The notes under the pieces are model-generated. The model did not search any database and had not been told where the DNA came from. It saw nothing but the letters and a program-made list of their open reading frames with translations. Below, piece by piece: positions 53,485-61,217 of a stretch of 64,000 nt of DNA; the first letter of the stretch is position 1; every line of letters starts with the position of its first letter. The translations under genes and the position numbers were made by a program. This DNA comes from Dokdonia pacifica (lineage in GTDB: Bacteria; Bacteroidota; Bacteroidia; Flavobacteriales; Flavobacteriaceae), in contig NZ_FZNY01000004.1 of NCBI RefSeq assembly GCF_900188275.1, forward strand, positions 62,001 to 126,000. The letters run 5' to 3'.

Positions 53485-55116
53485 TTAATTTACTTTTGCG
53501 CCTTTCATTTGTTGTCCTCCTTGATGAAGTGTGACATGAGTTACATTATTTGAAGAGTCACGAGTAAATATCAATTTAGCAGGGACTACTTTTAAGAAAA
53601 AAGCATCTGTATCTTCTCCATATATTTCAATTTTTGACTGCCCCGTAGCTTCTGCAAAAATTTGATCTCCTTCTGTTGTAATGGTAATTTTAAAATTAGG
53701 ATTTAATTCATAACTCCCTACATATTCTTTAATAACATTTGGATCCAGGTCAATACCTTCTTTTTCGGCGGTAGATTTTTTTGTGCTTTCTAGACCTATT
53801 TGTTCATCAATACGGTTTTTGAAAACAGCTTTTTTCTTGCCATTTTTTTCAGAAAATATATACGTAGTAAAACTATCTTCAAAAATAAATGTGTGATCAT
53901 CTACAGGAGAAATAGCAATTTTTTCACTTCCTTCTCGCTGACTATATAGTTGATTTCCTTCTAGAGTCACAAAACGAAGTATATCGTTTTCAAACTCATA
54001 AGTGCCTGTCCATTTTTGTAATTGTTTTTGAGAAAGACTTGCCGACGTTTGATCTATAAACATTGGATCGTCCATGACCATACTCGCAAGACGTAGCGTA
54101 ATATCTTGAGGAGAATTACCATTTGCATTTGTCAATACAATAACATAAATATCTTCATCTGGCACATATACGCCTTGTGTTACAAAACCAAAAATACCAC
54201 CTCCGTGTTCTATGCTTTGTTTTCCATTTAATTCATTAATCTGCCATCCGTATCCATAGTTCGTAAGTTCTCCATTATTAAGTGTCGTATTTGTATGTGC
54301 TTTTGCTTTGCTTTTTGCACTAATTAAAGTGTTGTCTCTTATGGCTTTATGCCATAAGAACATGTCATCTACACATGACATTAAAGACCCAGCTGCATAA
54401 GGTATGGTCATACTTATTTGCATCGCATTACGAAATCCTTGTCCTGTAGGTTGATAACCCGAAGCTCTATTTTTTATAATTCTTGCTTTATCTCCATAAT
54501 AGGAGTTTTTCATTCCCAAAGGATCAAAAATGCGTTCTTGGATAAAGTCTTCATACGTTTTTCCTGTTACTTTCTCAATAATATACCCTAAGACAATGTA
54601 TCCAGAATTGTTGTACTCCCATTGTTCTCCAGGCTTAAAATCAATAGGCTCATCTTTAAAATAGTCTATTATCTCAATGGGGCTTTTATCAATTTTTCCA
54701 AATGCATTAAGTCCTTCCATGGCAGTATAACTCTTAATGCCTGAAGTATGATTTAATAGTTGATGTACGGTAATTTGATCTCCGTTTGGGTAATTTGGAA
54801 GGTATTTTGTGAGTTTGTCTTGAACACTTAGTTTTCCTTCTTCTTCTAGCATTAAAATAGAAACTGCAGTAAATTGTTTTGTGATAGATCCTATTTCAAA
54901 AACGTGATTAGGGTTCATAGAAATATCATTTTCTAAATTTGCTTTTCCAAAAGCATTACGATACAAAACAGTTCCTTTTTTAGTAACAAGTACGGTTGCT
55001 CCAGGTCCATCATTGGGATATTTCTTCTGAAACATTTGGTCAAAAGTCGTAGTAATATTTTGGGCACCTAATGAGGTGACAAAAAATAAAATAAATAGTG
55101 TCTTAAAAATTTTCAT
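53485..55116 (-). CDS. Serine hydrolase of the class C beta-lactamase / PBP type
   Basis: A 543-residue protein. Signal peptide 1-18. Catalytic SxxK as SITK at 77-80, YNN at 168-170 and the third motif HGGG near 278, so the site looks complete. Residues about 370-543 form two beta-rich C-terminal domains (starting LQKWTGTYEF and KEYVGSYELN). Such proteins act as esterases or D-amino-acid peptidases more often than as true beta-lactamases. It is a single gene. Confidence 0.88.
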   Translation of the reverse strand: MKIFKTLFILFFVTSLGAQNITTTFDQMFQKKYPNDGPGATVLVTKKGTVLYRNAFGKANLENDISMNPNHVFEIGSITKQFTAVSILMLEEEGKLSVQDKLTKYLPNYPNGDQITVHQLLNHTSGIKSYTAMEGLNAFGKIDKSPIEIIDYFKDEPIDFKPGEQWEYNNSGYIVLGYIIEKVTGKTYEDFIQERIFDPLGMKNSYYGDKARIIKNRASGYQPTGQGFRNAMQISMTIPYAAGSLMSCVDDMFLWHKAIRDNTLISAKSKAKAHTNTTLNNGELTNYGYGWQINELNGKQSIEHGGGIFGFVTQGVYVPDEDIYVIVLTNANGNSPQDITLRLASMVMDDPMFIDQTSASLSQKQLQKWTGTYEFENDILRFVTLEGNQLYSQREGSEKIAISPVDDHTFIFEDSFTTYIFSEKNGKKKAVFKNRIDEQIGLESTKKSTAEKEGIDLDPNVIKEYVGSYELNPNFKITITTEGDQIFAEATGQSKIEIYGEDTDAFFLKVVPAKLIFTRDSSNNVTHVTLHQGGQQMKGAKVN

Positions 55117-55197
55117 GAAAGGTGTTTTTTGATTGATTAGTTATATGACGATCTATCACTGGTTTTGGTTACAGTAAAATAGATATTATTTCTGTAT

Positions 55198-55282
55198 ATG
55201 TTTTAACGGTTTGCTCTTCCTATGGTTATGAACCTGCCTGCCGGCAGGCAGTTCTCACAAGTTTGCTTTCGCGAAAGCGTAT
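55198..55282 (+). repeat. REP-like element, copy R5
   Basis: GTTTTAACGGTTTGCTC, then AACCTGCCTGCCGGCAGGCA (perfect inner palindrome TGCCTGCCGGCAGGCA), then TTTGCTTTCGCGAAAGCGTA. It shows the intact two-palindrome layout best. Confidence 0.7.
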
Positions 55283-55290
55283 GAAGTTAA

Positions 55291-55324
55291 ACAAAAAAGA
55301 GGCAATCATTACGATTGCCTCTTT
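55291..55324 (-). terminator. Terminator of metK
   Basis: AAAGAGGCAATC and GATTGCCTCTTT form a perfect stem; on the minus strand a T6 run follows. It lies 24 nt after the metK stop codon. Confidence 0.85.
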
Positions 55325-55347
55325 ATATAATTTAAAAATGTTATTTT

Positions 55348-56601
55348 TTAGAACCCGAATGCTGTTTTTACTTTATCTACATAGTCTAATTTTTCCCATG
55401 TAAATAACTCTACTTCTACATCTTTGGTTGTTCCATCAAGACGCTCAAAAGTTTTAGTAATAATTTCGTTCTTACGTCCCATATGTCCGTATGCAGCTGT
55501 TTCACTATACATAGGTGAACGTAGTTTAAGACGTGACTCAATAGCAGCAGGTCTCATATCAAAAATTTCAGTGACTTTTGCTGCAATCTCACCATCTGTC
55601 ATATTTAGATTTGATGTCCCATAGGTATCGATAAAAATCCCCATAGGCTCTACCACACCAATAGCATATGACACTTGAACTAAAATTTCATCGGCAACAC
55701 CTGCAGCGACAAGATTTTTTGCAATATGGCGTGTTGCATATGCAGCACTACGATCTACTTTTGATGGGTCTTTTCCAGAAAAAGCACCACCTCCGTGAGC
55801 TCCTTTTCCTCCATAAGTATCTACAATAATCTTACGTCCAGTAAGTCCTGTATCTCCGTGTGGCCCTCCAATCACAAACTTTCCAGTTGGATTGATATGG
55901 TACTTGATATCATCATTAAATAACCCAGCAACGTGCGCAGGAAGTTTTGCAACAAGTCTAGGAATTAATATATCTACAATATCTTTTCTAATCTTAGCAA
56001 GCATGGCCTCGTCTTCATCAAAATCATCATGCTGTGTAGAAACTACAATAGCATCAATACGCTGTGGTACATTATCATCACTGTACTCTATAGTTACCTG
56101 ACTTTTTGAATCAGGACGTAAATAAGTGATCTCTTTATTTTCACGACGTAATGCTGCAAGTTCGATAAGAATTTTGTGAGATAAATCTAATGCGATTGGC
56201 ATTAGGTTTTCTGTTTCTTTGGTAGCGTATCCAAACATCATTCCTTGGTCACCTGCTCCTTGCTCTTCTTTTGAATCACGGTCTACCCCACGATTAATAT
56301 CATCAGATTGCTCATGAATAGCAGAAAGAACACCACATGAATTACCATCAAACATGTATTCTCCTTTAGTATATCCTATTTTATTGATCGTATTACGTGC
56401 AATTTTTTGAACATCTATATAGGTGTTGCTTTTTACTTCTCCTGCTAAAACTACTTGTCCTGTAGTTACAAGTGTTTCACAAGCCACTTTTGATTCAGCA
56501 TCAAAAGCTAAGAAGTTATCTATAAGCGCATCAGAGATTTGATCTGCTACTTTATCAGGGTGTCCTTCAGATACACTTTCTGAAGTAAATAAATATGCCA
56601 T
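55348..56601 (-). CDS. metK: S-adenosylmethionine synthase
   Basis: A 417-residue cytoplasmic enzyme making SAM from methionine and ATP. Signatures: [19 protein letters not shown] at the N terminus, [12 protein letters not shown], and [19 protein letters not shown] (the P-loop-like motif). The length is about 30 residues above the E. coli enzyme and normal for Bacteroidota. A SAM-II-type riboswitch lies 82-131 nt upstream of the start, so its own product should repress it. Confidence 0.97.
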   Translation of the reverse strand: MAYLFTSESVSEGHPDKVADQISDALIDNFLAFDAESKVACETLVTTGQVVLAGEVKSNTYIDVQKIARNTINKIGYTKGEYMFDGNSCGVLSAIHEQSDDINRGVDRDSKEEQGAGDQGMMFGYATKETENLMPIALDLSHKILIELAALRRENKEITYLRPDSKSQVTIEYSDDNVPQRIDAIVVSTQHDDFDEDEAMLAKIRKDIVDILIPRLVAKLPAHVAGLFNDDIKYHINPTGKFVIGGPHGDTGLTGRKIIVDTYGGKGAHGGGAFSGKDPSKVDRSAAYATRHIAKNLVAAGVADEILVQVSYAIGVVEPMGIFIDTYGTSNLNMTDGEIAAKVTEIFDMRPAAIESRLKLRSPMYSETAAYGHMGRKNEIITKTFERLDGTTKDVEVELFTWEKLDYVDKVKTAFGF

Positions 56602-56652
56602 TAGCTATATGTTTGATAGTTTGAAGTCGATTTGACGAAAGCGCCCTAGGAA

Positions 56653-56686
56653 AATTACACCGAAGTTGAAGAATCAACCGTAATTA
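56653..56686 (-). promoter_or_regulatory. Hairpin between the SAM-II aptamer and metK
   Basis: ATTACACCGAAGTTGA and its partially complementary half TCAACCGTAAT fold around GAA. It overlaps the 3' end of the aptamer by a few bases and is a candidate expression platform. Confidence 0.4.
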
Positions 56687-56732
56687 TTTAGGCATTTTTT
56701 TAAGAGGTTGCAAGCGGTCAAATCTATCCTCG
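56683..56732 (-). ncRNA. SAM-II-type riboswitch upstream of metK
   Basis: The minus strand reads GAGGATAGATTTGACCGC, then TTGCAACCTC, TTAAAAAAATGCC and TAAA. P1 is GAGG/CCTC (56728-56731 with 56704-56707). The loop GATTTGACCG, the TTGCAA block and the downstream TGCC-TAAA segment match the known SAM-II pseudoknot layout. The gene controlled, metK, fits. Confidence 0.75.
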
Positions 56733-56782
56733 TTATTTCAGTTGCAAATGTAAGTAAACTTTTAAAATTAGCAATACTATTA

Positions 56783-57040
56783 GCAATCTCTTAACGAGGT
56801 GGTGAGTGGTTATTGTTTTTGTACATTTTTCTACTAAAACAATAACCACGATTCGTAATACTGTTTTGCAAATCTGTTCTTGTTTCACTATGTATGTTGC
56901 AATCTCTTAACGAGGTGGTGAAGCACACTATTATTTTGTAAAATGCGAAGCACAAAATAATAGGATGCGTATCTGTATTTTACAGTACAAATCTGCCCTT
57001 ATTGCAGTATGTACCTTTTCATATCTTAATGAAATGCTTC
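56783..57040. repeat. Tandem repeat of hairpin units (2 intact, 1 decayed)
   Basis: The 23-bp head GCAATCTCTTAACGAGGTGG plus TGA is at 56783-56805 and 56899-56921, period 116. Each head is followed by a perfect hairpin of different sequence: 14 bp (56806-56819 with 56836-56849) and 12 bp (56928-56939 with 56952-56963). The spacer of unit 1 (GCAAATCTGTTCTTGTTTCA) recurs in decayed form after unit 2 and leads to a decayed head at 57020-57040. Function unknown. Confidence 0.65.
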
Positions 57041-57061
57041 TCCTTATTTACAATGATTTCA

Positions 57062-57529
57062 TCAATCAGAAATCATCTTTTCATCATTCCCTTTTTTATT
57101 ACGTGTTCCATAAAAGTATAAAGAATGATGATCAATCTCTACATCCAGCATTTCTTCAATAGTTTTTTTGATTTCATCAATAATAGGATCTGTAAATTCT
57201 AACACTTCCCCGGTATCAGTTAGGATAACATGATCGTGTTTTCCATGGAAAAAGCATTTTTCAAACTGCGCAACATTATCATTAAATTGATGTTTGCGCA
57301 CCAAGCGTGACTCTATCAATAAGTCCATCGTATTGTAAAGTGTCGCACGACTTACCCTATAGTTTTTGTTTTTCATCCTTATGTATAAGGAATCTATATC
57401 AAGATGTTCATCACAACTATAAATCTCTTCTAGAATAGCATATCGTTCTGGCGTTTTTCTGTGTCCTTTTTCTTCTAAAAATTTAGAGAGTATTCCTTTA
57501 ACTATGTTAAAACTGCTTATACAAGTCAT
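57062..57529 (-). CDS. fur: Fur-family metal-responsive repressor
   Basis: A 155-residue protein. N-terminal winged helix ([28 protein letters not shown]) and C-terminal metal-binding/dimer domain with HGKHDHV near 100. The CxxC pairs of E. coli-type Fur are absent ([10 protein letters not shown] stands where the first would be), as usual in Bacteroidota. Whether it senses iron, zinc or peroxide cannot be settled. The nitroreductase gene lies 31 nt upstream on the same strand. Confidence 0.9.
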   Translation of the reverse strand: MTCISSFNIVKGILSKFLEEKGHRKTPERYAILEEIYSCDEHLDIDSLYIRMKNKNYRVSRATLYNTMDLLIESRLVRKHQFNDNVAQFEKCFFHGKHDHVILTDTGEVLEFTDPIIDEIKKTIEEMLDVEIDHHSLYFYGTRNKKGNDEKMISD

Positions 57530-57560
57530 AAGATAATATTAATGCCTTTTTTGATGTTAC

Positions 57561-58280
57561 TTATTCAATACCTAGATTCAGCCATGTGCTCCAAGTAGCT
57601 TTTTCTTTTCCCTCATGTCTTTTTGCTCCCGGAATAATAGTCGCATCTCTATCTTCAGCATCTTCTGGGAATAAAAAAATGGCGCCTAGTAAGATTTCTT
57701 CCAATGGAATTCCTAGATAGTCTCTTACAGGTTTATCTCTTAACTTGCCTCCAGAAGACCAATAGTTAGGTATGTTTCTAGCCGTAGCACCAATAAGAAC
57801 ATTTTGGATGGCACAAGAAGCTGCGGCAATATGTTCCATATTTACGCCATTACCTTCAAAAGGAATAGGCTCAAAATCCCTTTCTACAACCCCATTTTTT
57901 AATTCCTCTCTTGACGGATGTGGTAACCATGTGACCATTAATAAAGCATCTGCAGCTCCTAACATATCACGTATTTTATCCTTTTTAATAGTTGGATTTT
58001 TAATATGAGAATATAAAGTTCTGCAAGCTTTAGTATCTAATACATAAAAACGCCATGGGACACATGAGGTGAGTGTACTATTTGTATAGTAATCTTCTTG
58101 TATTTTATAATGATAAGGAGCATGCTGAGCTAAATCTAATAACTCCTGAATGGTTTTTTTGAGCGTTTCTTCCTGAGTCTCGTCAATAGCCCAAGGTTCT
58201 TCAGCTAATATTTTTTGTGTTTTCCTATTAATAATAGCTTGATCAACAAATGCTATTTCTTCAATATGCGCTGTCTTCAT
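57561..58280 (-). CDS. Nitroreductase family protein
   Basis: A 239-residue FMN-dependent NAD(P)H oxidoreductase by family. N-terminal ELLDLAQHAPYHYKIQ, VPWRFYVLD and the C-terminal block LGIPLEEILLGAIFLFPED are recognisable. The middle has AAASCAIQNVLIGATARNIP, matching the dimer-interface helix. The substrate is unknown. It is the first gene of a probable pair with fur. Confidence 0.85.
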   Translation of the reverse strand: MKTAHIEEIAFVDQAIINRKTQKILAEEPWAIDETQEETLKKTIQELLDLAQHAPYHYKIQEDYYTNSTLTSCVPWRFYVLDTKACRTLYSHIKNPTIKKDKIRDMLGAADALLMVTWLPHPSREELKNGVVERDFEPIPFEGNGVNMEHIAAASCAIQNVLIGATARNIPNYWSSGGKLRDKPVRDYLGIPLEEILLGAIFLFPEDAEDRDATIIPGAKRHEGKEKATWSTWLNLGIE

Positions 58281-58524
58281 ACACGTAAGAATTGTAACTT
58301 ATTTTGTCAAAGTAAGAAAATTATTTTTATTTATTCTAAATAAGGATAGTTAATTTTGAGTGAAATTTTTAAAGGCCAGTTTAGAAGTTACAATGGTAGC
58401 CATTCGTAGATGACATTAGTTCAGGAAAGTTGTTGTTAATAATTCTGCATTTATATAATATGACAGAAAATAATTCTGTATAAATTGAAATAATTGATTT
58501 TTTTAGAAAATTTTTCATTTAAAA

Positions 58525-58557
58525 TTTGGAAATTTCATTTTTCTATTGCAATATTTG
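58525..58557 (+). promoter_or_regulatory. Promoter of the metY leader
   Basis: TTTG, 21 nt, AATATTTG: one mismatch to the TTTG-TAnnTTTG consensus. It ends about 30 nt before the riboswitch P1 stem. Confidence 0.5.
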
Positions 58558-58585
58558 TACTCACAAAGTTCAACAACTTATTGAA

Positions 58586-58708
58586 ATGTTATCAAGAAAG
58601 GCTGAGGGAAATGACCCTATGAAGCCTTAGCAACCCTTTCACTTAGAAAGAAGGTGCTACATTCTACCCAAGAATCGCTCATTACCGAAACTTGAGGATA
58701 GATAACAT
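58586..58708 (+). ncRNA. SAM-I riboswitch (S box)
   Basis: P1 is ATGTTATC (58586-58593) and GATAACAT (58701-58708). Inside are the conserved AAGAAAGGCTGAGGGAAATG, GACCCTATGAAGCCTTAGCA, ACC and the 3' block ACCGAAACTTGAGGATAGAT. This is a complete S-box aptamer. It precedes the metY-metX-thrA genes. Confidence 0.95.
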
Positions 58709-58713
58709 CGAGA

Positions 58714-58741
58714 TACGCCAGTGGCGTAGCTTATGTTTTTT
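58714..58741 (+). terminator. Possible expression-platform terminator of the SAM-I riboswitch
   Basis: TACGCC, AGT, GGCGTA (58714-58728), then GCTTATG and a T-run to 58741. The stem is short and the T-run is displaced by seven bases, so termination may be weak. Confidence 0.45.
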
Positions 58742-58851
58742 CTTATAATATTTTTCTTGTAGGTATTTCGCGAAAGCGAAATGTTAAACTTTTGGTTTTA
58801 ATCCGTTCACACAATGTGATTGGGCAATTATTAAACTCAAAAAAAAGAAAA

Positions 58852-60144
58852 ATGAGTACAAAAAAATTAGCAACAAAAGCGTTGCATGCAGGACACGATT
58901 ATGAAGCAAATGGAGGAACTCGAGCGGTCCCTATTTATCAAAGCACAGCTTATGTTTTTAAAGACGCAGATCATGCTGCAAATCTCTTTAATTTATCTGA
59001 GCCAGGTTTTATTTATACCCGTCTTAATAATCCTACCAATGATATTTTAGAAAAGCGCCTTACTGAAATTGAAGGCGGGCTCGCAGCTGTCGTTACAGCG
59101 TCGGGTACTGCGGCCATCAATACAACTTTATTGACCCTGTTAAAGCAAGGAGATCATATTGTGGCATCTAGTAGTTTGTATGGTGGGACATATAATTTAT
59201 TGAGTGTAACGCTTCCTCGGTTTGGAATCACCACTACATTTGTAGATCCTTCTGATCCTGAAAATTTCAAGAAAGCAGCACAAGAAAATACAAGAGCATT
59301 TTTTGTAGAATCCCTAGGAAATCCTAAACTAGATGTGCTGGATTTAAAAGGTATTTCCGCTTTCGCGAAAGCGTATAAAGTACCATTCATCGTAGATAAT
59401 ACTGTAGCAACTCCTGCATTATTGAATCCAATCGAACATGGGGCAAATATTGTTATTCATTCACTCACAAAATATATAAATGGTAATGGAACTGCTTTAG
59501 GAGGTGTCATTATAGATGCAGGAAACTTTGATTGGAGTAGTGGAAAATTTCCAGAATTTACAGAACCTTCTGCGGGATATCATGGTCTTGTGTATCATGA
59601 TGCATTAGCCGAAGCTGCGTTTATCGCCAAAGTACGCATTGAAGGTTTGCGAGATCACGGAGCTGCACTAAGTCCGTTTAATGCATTTCAGATTTTACAG
59701 GGCCTAGAAACATTAGATATTCGTTTGAAGAAGCATTCTGAAAATGCTTTGGCACTTGCGCAATGGTTACAAACACGAGATGAAGTAGCATGGGTAAATT
59801 ATCCTGGATTGGAAAGTAGTGCCTATAAAAATTTAGCAGATGTTTACCTTCCTAAAGGGCAAAGTGGTATTGTTACTTTTGGTGTAAAAGGCGGATTTGA
59901 AAGCGCAAAAACTATTGCAAATGAGACACAATTGTTCTCATTACTAGCAAATATTGGAGATAGTAAATCTCTTATCATACATCCTGCAAGCACAACACAT
60001 CAGCAACTTAGTGAAGAGGAGCAAGGGAGTACGGGAGTCACAAACGACTTAATTCGTCTCTCGGTTGGTCTTGAAGATATAGAAGATTTAAAAGAAGACC
60101 TCGTAGCTGCTTTTGCTAAAGTAGATAAAACAGTTCTAGTATAA
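58852..60144 (+). CDS. metY: O-acetylhomoserine sulfhydrylase (PLP)
   Basis: About 430 residues from the ATG at 58852. The frame extends upstream to a TTG, but the family N terminus is STKKLATKALHAGHDY. A Cys/Met-metabolism PLP enzyme of fold type I: FIYTRLNNPTNDILEKRL, VTASGTAAINTTLL, the PLP-binding Lys in HSLTKYINGNGTALGG. It makes homocysteine from O-acetylhomoserine and sulfide. It is the first gene after the SAM-I riboswitch. A window palindrome is embedded at 59359-59372 (SAFAKAY). Confidence 0.93.
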   Translation: MSTKKLATKALHAGHDYEANGGTRAVPIYQSTAYVFKDADHAANLFNLSEPGFIYTRLNNPTNDILEKRLTEIEGGLAAVVTASGTAAINTTLLTLLKQGDHIVASSSLYGGTYNLLSVTLPRFGITTTFVDPSDPENFKKAAQENTRAFFVESLGNPKLDVLDLKGISAFAKAYKVPFIVDNTVATPALLNPIEHGANIVIHSLTKYINGNGTALGGVIIDAGNFDWSSGKFPEFTEPSAGYHGLVYHDALAEAAFIAKVRIEGLRDHGAALSPFNAFQILQGLETLDIRLKKHSENALALAQWLQTRDEVAWVNYPGLESSAYKNLADVYLPKGQSGIVTFGVKGGFESAKTIANETQLFSLLANIGDSKSLIIHPASTTHQQLSEEEQGSTGVTNDLIRLSVGLEDIEDLKEDLVAAFAKVDKTVLV

Positions 60145-60206
60145 TCTTAGTTGGGTAAGCGGGGGCTCTTTTATGAAAGAGCTTCTGCTTCATTTAAATA
60201 TATGCT

Positions 60207-61217
60207 ATGATAAAAAACCTTTCCATCCCATCGTTCCAAACAAAAACTGGATATACTATTGACCTTACTGTTACCTATCAGGTATTCGGTAAGGAGTTAG
60301 GTACAGCTCCAGTAGTCTTAGTAAATCATGCGCTTACAGGTAACTCTTCAGTAACAGGAGAAAACGGTTGGTGGAATAGCCTCATAGGAAAAAGTAAGGT
60401 CATTGATACAGATTATTATACCGTTTTATCAATTGATATTCCTGGTAATGGATTTGATGGGAAATCTGAAAATTTGCTTTCGGAATATAAAGAATTTCAT
60501 AATCGTGATATTGCAATAATACAGTTAGAAGTTCTAAAAAATCTCAATATCAAATCGTTATATGCAGCAATAGGAGGGTCGTTAGGAGGACAAATTCTTT
60601 GGGAACTTGCTATCGAAGCTCCAGAATTAATAGAACATCTTATTCCTGTTGCTACCGATTGGAAAGCTACCGATTGGGTGATAGCACAATGTGCAATACA
60701 AGAACAAATACTATGTAATTCAGTACAACCTATTCATGATGCACGTATGCATGCCATGACTTTTTATAGAACAGCAGCTTCATTTACTGCAAAATTTGAT
60801 AGATCTATACATCCAGAAAAAGGAATCTATAATGTAGAAAGTTGGTTGTTACACCATGGAAAAAAATTGGAAGAACGTTTTGAATTAGCAACCTACAAAT
60901 TAATGAATCATTTGCTAGGAACCGCTTCTATTACAAAAGGGAGATCAGAAATACATGATCTGTTAAAAACAATTAAAAGTACAGTGCATCTCGTGGCGAT
61001 AGATTCTGACGGATTATTTTATCCAGATCATATCTATCATACACACCAACTACTTGGAAGTGTAGGTGTACAGAGTTATTATCACGAAATACAATCTATT
61101 CATGGGCACGATGCCTTTCTTATAGAATACGATCAATTAAACAACATATTGACAACTATTTTTAATACGAAATATCAAGATGAAAATTTTAAAATTTGGA
61201 GGAAAATCGCTGGCTAA
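60207..61217 (+). CDS. metX: Homoserine O-acetyltransferase-like alpha/beta hydrolase
   Basis: A 336-residue protein. Oxyanion region NHALTGNSSV near 35-44; nucleophile Ser in GGSLGGQ (most MetX have GGSMGGM); acid DSDGLFYP near 271 and base His in HGHDAFLIE near 304. It acylates homoserine to feed the sulfhydrylase encoded before it. Its 3' end overlaps the aspartokinase gene by 38 bp, so the two are translated from one message. It is slightly shorter than typical MetX. Confidence 0.9.
   Translation: MIKNLSIPSFQTKTGYTIDLTVTYQVFGKELGTAPVVLVNHALTGNSSVTGENGWWNSLIGKSKVIDTDYYTVLSIDIPGNGFDGKSENLLSEYKEFHNRDIAIIQLEVLKNLNIKSLYAAIGGSLGGQILWELAIEAPELIEHLIPVATDWKATDWVIAQCAIQEQILCNSVQPIHDARMHAMTFYRTAASFTAKFDRSIHPEKGIYNVESWLLHHGKKLEERFELATYKLMNHLLGTASITKGRSEIHDLLKTIKSTVHLVAIDSDGLFYPDHIYHTHQLLGSVGVQSYYHEIQSIHGHDAFLIEYDQLNNILTTIFNTKYQDENFKIWRKIAG

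Larger units (their letters stand above)
58281..58851. other. Divergent region with the SAM-I leader
   Basis: 571 bp. The left third is an AT-rich promoter region for the nitroreductase gene. The right half is the transcribed leader of metY with riboswitch and hairpin. Confidence 0.6.

Noticed and set aside
53485-55116. Antibiotic-resistance beta-lactamase
   Set aside because: The catalytic motifs are those of the broad serine-hydrolase group and the protein has two extra C-terminal domains. Resistance cannot be claimed.
56783-56963. Tandem repeat near metK as CRISPR array or integron attC sites
   Set aside because: Only two intact units, with a period of 116 bp and hairpins inside the units. 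No cas or integrase gene is present, and the TCTTAAC segment does not meet the attC core rule (R at the first position).
58792-58851. N-terminal extension of metY
   Set aside because: The frame opens with TTG and the added 20 residues are not part of the family; the ATG at 58852 fits.
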